39,109 nucleotides of DNA, from assembly GCA_903871335.1 (NCBI GenBank), contig CAIQGE010000016.1, positions 1 to 39,109 on the forward strand, read 5' to 3'. Under the pieces are notes generated by a model that did not search any database, was not told the DNA's origin, and saw nothing but the letters and a program-made list of their open reading frames with translations. The position numbers were made by a program, and so were the translations under genes. This document shows positions 6,629-13,690 of the stretch, one piece after another. This DNA comes from an uncultured Actinomycetes bacterium (GTDB taxonomy: Bacteria > Actinomycetota > Acidimicrobiia > Acidimicrobiales > RAAP-2). Each line of letters opens with the position of its first letter. Position 1 is the stretch's first letter.

Positions 6629-9160
6629 TCAGGCAGTGGTCACGCTCCGGGGCGCGCTGGACAATCCCGAGCCGGCCGCTGTCACGGCCCGGAGCGACAG
6701 TTTGTACGTGTGTTTCGCGGTGAGGCCGGTGACGGTAAGTGAAGTGATGGCGGCTCCTTTGAGATTCACCCACGTCGCTCCGGCATTGAGCGAATATTGA
6801 TACCCCGTCACTGGCGAGTTCCCGGTGGACGTCGGGGCCGTGAATTTCACCACGAACGAGTGCGACGAGGGAGTTACCGACCTAATGGCGGGCGCCGAGG
6901 CGGGCGAATACGACTGGGCTGAGACCGGCGCACTGATCACGCTGCTGTTGATCAGTGACGAGCCGTAGACGAACACGTTCACGGGCTTCGAGCCGTCCAC
7001 GCCCAGAATTGTGCACGACGTGACGGTCGTCGCGGTGCACGTCCATTCGCCCCCAACGCGTGAGGCGAACGCGGTATAGGAACTGATGGCCCACGGCGAG
7101 GTGTTAACCGGGGCCGTCCAGGTGACAGTGAGTGAATTGAGCCCCGGAGTGACCGATAGGTGTGTGGGCGCGGAAATGCCGTTCGGAGGCGCGACGGTGA
7201 GCGAATTGTTCGATACGTCGCTCACGAAAATGTCACCGGCACTATCGACGGCCACTCCGACCGGGTGGTACAACTGCTGGAAGTCCTGAAACAGCGAACT
7301 CGCCGAATTCGCAGTGAGTGACGTTCCGTAGAGCACGCCCGTGGATTTCGCCAACGCGAGGACGGTGCCGGATCCGTAGTTCGCCACTAGGAGATCACCC
7401 GTCTGATCAAAGGTGACGCCGATGGGGTCATTTACCTTGGCCGACAGGGGAGTAAAAACACTGAGTTTGTTGACCGTCATGCCACCGACGCCGTAGAGAT
7501 TGCTACCCGTTTTCGAGACCACGCTCACCGTGTTGGATGTCCCGTTCGCAATCCACAAGTCGCCCGCGGAGTCAAAGGAAATTCCTGCGACGTTGCTTTC
7601 GTTGCCCGTGGCCGTCAGAGCGACGGGCGTGCCCGCACCCACGCTCTGACCGAAAATAGTGGTCGCATTTGGTGCGATCACGTCCACGTGGGCCGTCGAG
7701 CCTGGCGCCTCGATACTCACGTACAGATTTCCCGACGAGTCGATCGCGAGACTGTACGCGTTGGGCACACTTGACACCAACGTGGTGACGTCATTTGCGG
7801 GGCAGTACACCTCATCGAGGTACTTATCCGATGGAGCAATGACGTCAATGCCTGACGCGCTCGTGAAATACAGGTCGCCCGCCGTGTCGACGACGAGACC
7901 AACGTGATCGGCCAGACCCTTGGTGATGCGCAGATTGCTCGCCTCATTGGCGACAAAGAGCTGACCGAAGATGGTCCGCGTCACCGGCGACAACACGGTG
8001 ATGTCCCCCGTCCCCTGGTCCAAGGTGAAGACGTCATCATTCGCGTCAACCGTGACCGCGGTGGGGGATGTCAGCGTGCGTGTCAAAGGCAGGACGGTCG
8101 CCCCGGGAGCAGTGCCGAACATCGTCGCACCGGACTTGGGGATGACTCCCACGTCATTGCCGAATTGACTTGCGTACAGGACGTTGCCTTGCGCGTCAAC
8201 GGTCAACACATTGACAGTGATGTTCGTCGCTGATGACAGCAACGGCTCGGCAGCTACGGGCTGCCCGTAGACCGGTGACACATTCGGAACAACGAAGATT
8301 GATTGTGGTGTTCCCGCGAGGTTCCCTCCGACGAGCAAGTCCCCCGCAGCGTCGACGGCCAGGCCGGACGGGTTGGCCGAAGCAGACCATTGCGGTAGCG
8401 CCACGGGAGTATTCGCCGTCACGGGTACACCGAGAACGGTGGTCGTCGTGGGTGAGAGGGCGTAGATGCTGGAAGCCCCAATCAAGTCGAAGAAGAGGGT
8501 GCCGTTCGGTAATCCCGTCAAATAGTTGGGTCGAAGTTGGCCCAGACCAGTGATCGGCGTGGGGGTATTGGCGGGCACGTGCACGCCGAACAGAGTCGAG
8601 CTCGTAGGGGCGGTCACGTCGATACCGGCGGCGGTGCTCAAACCCACGCTGGCGTAATTCACCGAGTACAGGTCACCTGCGGCATCGATGTAGAGCGGTC
8701 CGGGGTTCACGGGCGCGGGAAACAGCAAGACGTATTCCCCCGTGGTTACCGACACGCCAAAAATCTTCCCGGTGATTGCCGAAAGGACATTGATGCCCGG
8801 CGTGCTGCTGCCGTCGGTTTCAGAAACGAAAATGTCACCGTTGTTGTCCACCGCCAGACCCAGGACCAAGACGTTGTTCAGAAGCACTGTCGGGACGCCC
8901 GCGAACATCATGATGCCGTAGTGCACGCCCGTGTGCGCGGGAATCTCGATCACCGTTCCGTTGTCGTAACTAGCGACGAAGATGTCGCCTTCGGCGTTGG
9001 TCACAATGGCGGTGGGTTGATCAATGCCGACGACGGGCCGAGTGTCGGCTCCGGCGTTCAGGCTTCCCGTCGCGACGCCAACGTTCAGCAACAACAGCGT
9101 GGCGCATATCGCTCGTGCAACTCCGCGGCGCATGAACCCTGGAGTGAGTCTCTTGCTCAC
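6629..9160 (-). CDS. Exported NHL/beta-propeller-like protein with two C-terminal fibronectin III domains
   Basis: 843 residues from the GTG at 9160, which lies about 10 bases after a GGAGG ribosome-binding site; an ATG at 9169 would be too close to that site. The N-terminus is an export signal (basic MRRGVARA followed by ICATLLLLNVGVATG). Then come many repeats of about 40-60 residues around a hydrophobic-D-x-x-G-D-hydrophobic core (GLAVDNNGDIFVSE, AVDAAGDLLVGG, SFDSAGDLWIAN, TFDQTGDLLVAN, AVDSAGDIFVSD), the pattern of NHL/SMP-30-like propeller blades. Residues from about 670 on form two fibronectin type III domains (SLTVTWTAP; FVVKFTAPTSTGNSPVTGYQYS). There is no membrane anchor or sorting signal, so it is probably secreted, with a binding or scaffold role. 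It stands alone between the tRNA-Lys gene and the aldehyde dehydrogenase. Confidence 0.8.
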   Translation of the reverse strand: MSKRLTPGFMRRGVARAICATLLLLNVGVATGSLNAGADTRPVVGIDQPTAIVTNAEGDIFVASYDNGTVIEIPAHTGVHYGIMMFAGVPTVLLNNVLVLGLAVDNNGDIFVSETDGSSTPGINVLSAITGKIFGVSVTTGEYVLLFPAPVNPGPLYIDAAGDLYSVNYASVGLSTAAGIDVTAPTSSTLFGVHVPANTPTPITGLGQLRPNYLTGLPNGTLFFDLIGASSIYALSPTTTTVLGVPVTANTPVALPQWSASANPSGLAVDAAGDLLVGGNLAGTPQSIFVVPNVSPVYGQPVAAEPLLSSATNITVNVLTVDAQGNVLYASQFGNDVGVIPKSGATMFGTAPGATVLPLTRTLTSPTAVTVDANDDVFTLDQGTGDITVLSPVTRTIFGQLFVANEASNLRITKGLADHVGLVVDTAGDLYFTSASGIDVIAPSDKYLDEVYCPANDVTTLVSSVPNAYSLAIDSSGNLYVSIEAPGSTAHVDVIAPNATTIFGQSVGAGTPVALTATGNESNVAGISFDSAGDLWIANGTSNTVSVVSKTGSNLYGVGGMTVNKLSVFTPLSAKVNDPIGVTFDQTGDLLVANYGSGTVLALAKSTGVLYGTSLTANSASSLFQDFQQLYHPVGVAVDSAGDIFVSDVSNNSLTVAPPNGISAPTHLSVTPGLNSLTVTWTAPVNTSPWAISSYTAFASRVGGEWTCTATTVTSCTILGVDGSKPVNVFVYGSSLINSSVISAPVSAQSYSPASAPAIRSVTPSSHSFVVKFTAPTSTGNSPVTGYQYSLNAGATWVNLKGAAITSLTVTGLTAKHTYKLSLRAVTAAGSGLSSAPRSVTTA

Positions 9161-9296
9161 GATGAACATCCCCTCCGCGAGGAGGCCACCGCGCCTCGTC
9201 GCATCTCGCAAGGGAACCTAGTCAAACATTCTGTTGTTTTTCTCGACAGGCGAAAATGTCGAAGATTTTGCGGGTGACACGGCTCGTGACCTCGGA

Positions 9297-9337
9297 GAAC
9301 ACGACGCCCCGGGCACGCGGCCCGGGGCGTCGTGTTC
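9297..9337. terminator. Long-stem terminator after the aldehyde dehydrogenase gene
   Basis: GAACACGACGCCCCGGG (9297-9313) pairs perfectly with 9321-9337, a 17-bp stem with a 7-base loop. It begins 15 bases past the stop of the leftward aldehyde dehydrogenase gene. There is no long U-tract on that strand, as is common for actinobacterial hairpin terminators. Confidence 0.8.
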
Positions 9338-9351
9338 TTGTTGACGTGCGG

Positions 9352-10776
9352 TTAGTTGTGCTGGATCGCCTTCACTTCGAGGAATTCCTCGAAGCCGTAC
9401 TTGCCGAGCTCGCGGCCAATGCCGGACTGCTTGTAGCCACCAAAGGGCGCGAAGATGTTGAAGGAACCACCATTGATCTCGACCTGGCCGGTGCGGATCT
9501 TGCGAGCGACCTCAAAGGCCTTCTCGTCACTGCCGGCCCACACACCACCGCCGAGGCCGTAGAGGGAGTCGTTGGCAATGTTGATGGCTTCTTCTTCCGT
9601 GTCGTAGGGAATGATCGACAAGACGGGACCGAAGATCTCTTCTTGGGCGATCGTCATGTCGTTACGGACGTCGGAGAAGATCGTCGGCTGCACGTAGTGG
9701 CCCTTCTCGAGGCCCTCGGGCGATTCGACGCCGCCGATGAGAATGCGAGCACCCTCGTCGATTCCCTTGTTGATGTAGTCGCGCACGCGCTGCTGCTGCG
9801 CGGCCGAAACGAGAGGACCAATGAGACTCGCGCCGGTGATCGGGTCACCGGGTGCGAATCCTGCGGCAGCCGCCACGGCGAGATCTTCGATCTCCGCCAA
9901 CTTCTCGCGGGGCACGACGAGGCGCGTGAGGGCCGAGCAGGTCTGACCCGAGTTCAAGTAGCACTTGAAGATCGCGTCCGGAATCGCCTTCGCGAGGTCG
10001 GCGTCTTCCAGAATGACGTTGGCGGACTTGCCACCGAGCTCGAGCGACACGCGCTTGACCATCTGGCTCGCGATCTCCATTACGCGCTTACCCGCACGGG
10101 TGGAACCAGTGAAGGACACCATGTCGGTCTTCGGGTGCGCGACGATGGCTTCGCCCACGACCGGGCCGAGACCCGTGATCAAGTTGAAGACGCCCTTCGG
10201 CAGCCCGATTTCGTCAATGATGTCAGCGAGAATGAACGCGTTAATCGGCGCGACTTCGCTCGGCTTGAGCACGACGGTGCAACCAGCGGCGAGCGACGCG
10301 GCGACCTTGTTCGCAATCTGGTGCAGCGGGTAGTTCCACGGGGTGATCGCGGCCACCACGCCGACGGGTTCGCGGACGAGAGTGGAGTTACCCACTTCTT
10401 CTTCCCAGGCGAATTCCATGGCGCGCTGCGCATTGTCGGCGAAGGTAGCCGTCGGGATGCCGGCTTGGATGCCCTTGGCGAGCATGAGTGGCATGCCGAC
10501 TTCATTGGCGATCGTCAGCGCGATGTCGTCGGCGCGCTCGGCGAGCTTCTCGGAGATGCGCTGGAGGAACTCACCGCGCTCCTTCGGGCTCGTGTTGCTC
10601 CAGGCGTAAAAAGCGGCGGCGGCAGCCTCGACGGCGCTATTGGCTTCTTCCACCGTGCCCACAGGAATGGTGGCGTAGAGCTCGCCGGTGCCCGAGGAGG
10701 TCACTTCAAGCGTTTCGCTGGAAGTGGCCTTTACCCACTCACCATTGATATAGAACGAATCGCGGACGATGGTCAC
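9352..10776 (-). CDS. NAD(P)-dependent aldehyde dehydrogenase
   Basis: 474 residues, the normal length for the ALDH superfamily. It oxidises an aldehyde to the carboxylic acid with NAD(P)+. Visible landmarks are TPWNYP (145-150), KPSEVAP (171-177), the Rossmann-type [10 protein letters not shown] (221-230), the general base Glu246 in LELGGKSAN, and catalytic Cys280 in NSGQTCSA, followed by EEIFGPVL and the C-terminal [13 protein letters not shown]. The GTG start at 10776 follows AAGGGGG by a good distance. The gene is monocistronic, closed by a strong hairpin. The substrate cannot be read from the sequence; the closest style is that of actinobacterial broad-range aldehyde dehydrogenases. Confidence 0.95.
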   Translation of the reverse strand: MTIVRDSFYINGEWVKATSSETLEVTSSGTGELYATIPVGTVEEANSAVEAAAAAFYAWSNTSPKERGEFLQRISEKLAERADDIALTIANEVGMPLMLAKGIQAGIPTATFADNAQRAMEFAWEEEVGNSTLVREPVGVVAAITPWNYPLHQIANKVAASLAAGCTVVLKPSEVAPINAFILADIIDEIGLPKGVFNLITGLGPVVGEAIVAHPKTDMVSFTGSTRAGKRVMEIASQMVKRVSLELGGKSANVILEDADLAKAIPDAIFKCYLNSGQTCSALTRLVVPREKLAEIEDLAVAAAAGFAPGDPITGASLIGPLVSAAQQQRVRDYINKGIDEGARILIGGVESPEGLEKGHYVQPTIFSDVRNDMTIAQEEIFGPVLSIIPYDTEEEAINIANDSLYGLGGGVWAGSDEKAFEVARKIRTGQVEINGGSFNIFAPFGGYKQSGIGRELGKYGFEEFLEVKAIQHN

Positions 10777-10920
10777 GGGTCCCCCTTATTGGATCGCTAA
10801 CCGACGCAGTGTTGCGCACTAGGCGAAATCTACACGTCCATTCGCGGTCATTGACACGAAAATTTATAAGAGGGTGTATGACGGCGAGTCGCCTCGCCTC
10901 GTTGCCGACGTGAGACTTCT

Positions 10921-10998
10921 TGGGGTGAGCGACGGGGGTCGAACCCGCGGCCTCCAGGACCACAACCTGGCGCTCTAACCAACTGAGCTACGCCCACC
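10921..10998 (-). tRNA. tRNA-His (anticodon GTG)
   Basis: Minus-strand cloverleaf with acceptor GTGGGCG/CGCTCAC, anticodon stem-loop CCAGG-TTGTGGT-CCTGG and T-arm GCGGG-TTCGACC-CCCGT. An extra G at -1 (10998) opposite discriminator C73 is the tRNA-His hallmark. CCA is encoded at 10921-10923. Confidence 0.95.
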
Positions 10999-11113
10999 AA
11001 GGTCCTCCAGTATGGCACACGCTCACGTTGGTCCGACTGGTCGGCCGTGGCAACTCGTGGACGACACAGTGCCGCGCCTGTTTATAGGGAGCCCCGCACC
11101 GCAACGACGTCGG

Positions 11114-11119
11114 TACGAT
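11114..11119 (+). promoter_or_regulatory. -10 box of the tRNA-Arg gene
   Basis: TACGAT ends eight bases before the mature 5' end of tRNA-Arg at 11128. This is the same TANNNT spacing seen at the leaderless protein genes in this window. No clear -35 box is visible. Confidence 0.5.
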
Positions 11120-11127
11120 GAAAGCGC

Positions 11128-11201
11128 GCCCCTGTAGCTCAACTGGATAGAGCAGACGGTTTCTACCCGTCAGGTTGCGGGTTCGACTCCTGCCGGGGGC
11201 A
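11128..11201 (+). tRNA. tRNA-Arg (anticodon TCT)
   Basis: Acceptor GCCCCTG pairs with CGGGGGC (one G-T pair), D-arm GCTCAACTGGATAGAGC, anticodon stem-loop GACGG-TTTCTAC-CCGTC, T-arm GCGGG-TTCGACT-CCTGC, discriminator A at 11201. CCA is not encoded. Confidence 0.95.
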
Positions 11202-11348
11202 CTGTGAGGTAAGTACAAGAGCCAGCCATTTTGATGGCAAAAGTACATGCCATGGGTAGTAAAGAGAGTCGAGGGCACGGTTGACGTCGTGCGGGCCAGT
11301 GCGAATGGGCCACTTGTGCAGGGAAGTGTCCTCGGTGAACGCGATGAA

Positions 11349-11379
11349 CCCCACCGGGACGTGAAACGTCGCGGTGGGG
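11349..11379. terminator. Stem-loop beyond the transposase remnant
   Basis: CCCCACCG (11349-11356) pairs with 11372-11379, and inside it GACGT (11358-11362) pairs with 11366-11370 around a GAA loop. It follows the transposase remnant on the minus strand and could be a terminator or part of an insertion-sequence end. No T-run is present. Confidence 0.35.
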
Positions 11380-11387
11380 CCGGGGGA

Positions 11388-11830
11388 TCAAGTCGTAAGT
11401 GACCACAGGTGCGCAGTGGGTACAACAGCTTGCCCTTGCACTTGTCTTCGGGCTTCAGTGCGAAGTGCGTCAAGCGGTGCGAGTAGAGCCGTCCTTTGAC
11501 CCGAGTTACGGGCAATGAGACAGCTCCCGCGTTCTGAGGCGCATCCCAACTCAGGGCCAAGCGGCGATTCGTGGTGGCCAACGCGAACGCGATCAACAAG
11601 CCGGTCTTCACGATGCCGCGAACGCGAACCTTCCCCCGGCAAGACCCAGCGGCCGCTTCGTCCTTGAGGGCTCCGAATTGTGGCTCCACATAAGACCCTC
11701 GCCGCCCGTAGCTGTCGAACCATCCTTTCGACTCGAACAGGTCGCGTTAGTTGAGCGGCAGCTCGTCCATCGTGAAGGTCCGGTAGCGAGAAGCGCACAC
11801 TGAGCCCGGTGCGGCGGCCTTGGGAGGGTT
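11388..11830 (-). pseudogene. Decayed insertion-sequence transposase, C-terminal part
   Basis: On the minus strand one frame reads CASRYRTFTMDELPLN, then an in-frame TAA (11747-11749), then RDLFESKGWFDSYGRRGSYV and EPQFGALKDEAAAGSCRGKV, followed by VRGIVKTGLLIAFALATTNR. This is the style of the C-terminal catalytic half of IS1182/IS5-type (DDE) transposases, where the conserved Glu lies in a VEPQFG-like block. After about 11450 the sensible reading moves to another frame ending in VVPTAHLWSLTT at 11388, so there is a frameshift as well as the stop. No complete element or clear terminal repeats are visible. The left limit and the extent upstream of 11830 are uncertain. Family placement is by memory of motif style only. 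Confidence 0.6.
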
Positions 11831-12122
11831 CACTGCTGGCAACAGCCCCACCTGCCCTGTGGTTAGCTTCGGCTGGTTTGGATCGCGGAGTACCCGTCGG
11901 TGCGACCAGTTCTCATGGGCCCGAAGGGCGGTATCGCTTCCCCCCAACCCTTCCTCGTGATTGTCGATGCTCGTACCGGCGGAATCTACGGAGCAATCAG
12001 CTCTACCGTGACTGTGTGATAGGGCGAGTTGACGAGTAAACAATTCCTACCGACTACACAGGAACTGGTTTTTCGAGTGAACAAGTAAGAAGTGAAGTGA
12101 CATAGGTATTCCAATCAAGCGG

Positions 12123-12827
12123 TCACCGTAATCTTGTTGTCTTCTTCACGGTGTATCCCATCTGGCGCAGTTGCTTAGCAGCGTCGATTGGGTTTCGACG
12201 TACTGTTGCTCTAGTTTGCATCGATTCCCACCGTTGCCGGCCTTCTTCGATCCCGTCCTTCCAACTCGCGTGCTTGCCCGGTACCATTTGTTCTTGGATC
12301 AAGAATTCGATGAAGTCCTCCAGCGATGGTCTAAAGCGCCGGCCCCCGAGGGGTAGATGCAACTTCTGAAGAGGAGAGTGATCACGTCCGAGTCGCCCCA
12401 GGCCATGCGCCCAACCAGAGGATTCACCATCCACTTGGATGTGCGACGCAGGTTTGTGCGACTTGTGCCTCTCGTATTCGACGCGGATCGGGCAGCGCGC
12501 AGACTTGTGGTGTGTGCACCAGCCGAACATCGAAGAGTTGGTGGTTAGATGCGTCGCTTCATCGTCAAGCGTCAACTGGTAACGAATCTTGAGCCAAATT
12601 GGTGACTCCGTACGCTTGGCGGGGCTTCGATCGATAGATGCAGGGACTAGGCCAGTCAATTTCTCGATGCCGGCTTCTCCCAGAGGTGGACCAGGGGCAA
12701 CCAGGTAGACATCAGATCCGAGTTGCGTTGCGCTGACAACAGCCCCTGAGGCAATAGTTCGGTTGAGGAGGTCCTCAGTTTGCTGGGCGAAGGCTAAGGC
12801 GAGTCGGCTTAACTGAGGCCGGGCCAT
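12123..12827 (-). CDS. Conserved-looking protein of unknown function, second gene of a two-gene module
   Basis: 234 residues with no export signal or membrane segment. The N-terminal third is helical (LALAFAQQTEDLLNRTIASG). The centre is a beta-rich region with alternating polar/hydrophobic strands (LKIRYQLTLDDEATHLTT, then PIRVEYERHKSHKPASHIQV). The C-terminal part has a striking block, LHLPLGGRRFRPSLEDFIEF, followed by a basic tail (KKTTRLR) that contains a possible DNA-binding helix (DAAKQLRQMGYTVKK). Codon use is less GC-biased than in the core genes, suggesting an acquired module. It lies 15 nt after a 65-residue gene on the same strand. I do not recognise a named family; a toxin-antitoxin-like or defence-related pair is one possibility but is not demonstrated. 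Confidence 0.6.
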   Translation of the reverse strand: MARPQLSRLALAFAQQTEDLLNRTIASGAVVSATQLGSDVYLVAPGPPLGEAGIEKLTGLVPASIDRSPAKRTESPIWLKIRYQLTLDDEATHLTTNSSMFGWCTHHKSARCPIRVEYERHKSHKPASHIQVDGESSGWAHGLGRLGRDHSPLQKLHLPLGGRRFRPSLEDFIEFLIQEQMVPGKHASWKDGIEEGRQRWESMQTRATVRRNPIDAAKQLRQMGYTVKKTTRLR

Positions 12828-12842
12828 CGGAAGGGCTCGACG

Positions 12843-13040
12843 CTACGAAACTAGGCGAGTCAAAATAGCGCTCACTGAAAGCCAAAGATCGCGCAATTCG
12901 TCGTCGACAAGACTGCCTTCTTCGCCGGCACGGATGAACTCGCTCAAGGTAAGGCCATAGCGATCCGCAGTTGCCGTAACGTTGGACATCAATGCATCGT
13001 GGTTGACGACACCGAATCTGATGTTGGTACTCCTAGACAT
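12843..13040 (-). CDS. Small protein, first gene of the two-gene module
   Basis: 65 residues from the ATG at 13040, preceded by AGAAGGGG at normal spacing. The open frame extends further upstream to 13181 but lacks coding character there. The sequence is one beta-like segment (NIRFGVVNHDALM) followed by helices (RYGLTLSEFIRAGEEGSL, then VDDELRDLWLSVSAIL). The size and acidic helical nature fit an antitoxin or small regulator, but no family is recognised. It is co-directional with, and 15 nt from, the larger gene, so the two are probably co-transcribed. Confidence 0.55.
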   Translation of the reverse strand: MSRSTNIRFGVVNHDALMSNVTATADRYGLTLSEFIRAGEEGSLVDDELRDLWLSVSAILTRLVS

Positions 13041-13181
13041 GGCATCCCCTTCTCTATGAACCAATGTAACCGTACTGGTGTGACAAGGTGTGTCAAGTAT
13101 TTCGCAATGGGAAGTGTCGCGTCGCGTGGCTTTGTCCGCCCCTTCGGTGCCCGCTCGATTGCTCGATTCCGAAGCTGACAC

Positions 13182-13491
13182 GATGCCTGCCCTCCAACAA
13201 CTTTCGGAGCGGTGAGTAGAGTGAGCTTTTCGCCGAGGCCCGCTGAGTCAGGAACCGTGTCTCGCTGCGCCTCGCTACTCACCGACCGCTGATTTAAGCG
13301 GAGCCTCAACTTCGATGTCGCATACCGATCTCACTGACAAAAGTGCCAGTGAGAAATGTGCCTCGGTGCAGTGAAATCCTTGCTATTCCTCTCGCAGAGA
13401 CCAAGAGGCTACAGGCCTCTGGACTCTTGCGACTGCCTCACTGTAGGACGTGCGGCTCATGACCACGAGCGCGCTTTCGCCACGCTGTTGC
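13182..13491. other. Non-coding stretch between the two-gene module and tRNA-Pro
   Basis: No credible coding frame. It holds a perfect 10-bp inverted repeat (CGGTGAGTAG at 13210-13219 and its complement at 13275-13284). Further right, a short hairpin near 13332-13356 has CTCACTG/CAGTGAG arms. It lies downstream of the leftward tRNA-Pro gene, so the second hairpin may end that transcript. No copy of the tRNA 3' end that would mark an attachment site was seen. Confidence 0.4.
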
Positions 13492-13568
13492 TGGTCGGGA
13501 AGGCGGGATTTGAACCCGCGGCCTCCTGCTCCCAAAGCAGGCGCGCTGCCAAGCTGCGCTACTTCCCG
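13492..13568 (-). tRNA. tRNA-Pro (anticodon TGG)
   Basis: Minus-strand cloverleaf: acceptor CGGGAAG/CTTCCCG, anticodon stem-loop CCTGC-TTTGGGA-GCAGG with anticodon TGG, T-arm GCGGG-TTCAAAT-CCCGC, discriminator A. CCA is encoded at 13492-13494. Confidence 0.95.
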
Positions 13569-13690
13569 TCACACCATGTTCGCACACGCCCGATCCCTCG
13601 CCTTTCGAAAAGAGAAATTGGGTCTCGCAATGTGCAAGCGCGGTGTGTAGTTTGAGCCATACACCACAACTGTCCGAAGGGATATTCGTC

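Noticed and set aside
7000-9000. NHL repeats as DNA tandem repeats
   Set aside because: The repetition is visible only at protein level; the DNA is too diverged to call a tandem repeat.
9256-10800. 514-codon open frame on the plus strand opposite the aldehyde dehydrogenase
   Set aside because: It is the complement of a clear, motif-complete gene. The encoded protein is a low-quality string of Arg, Asp, Gly and His typical of antisense frames in GC-rich DNA.
10988-11387. Continuation of the 11689 minus-strand frame over the two tRNA genes
   Set aside because: Beyond about 11450 it loses transposase similarity and runs through tRNA-Arg and into tRNA-His; only the upstream part is a transposase relic.
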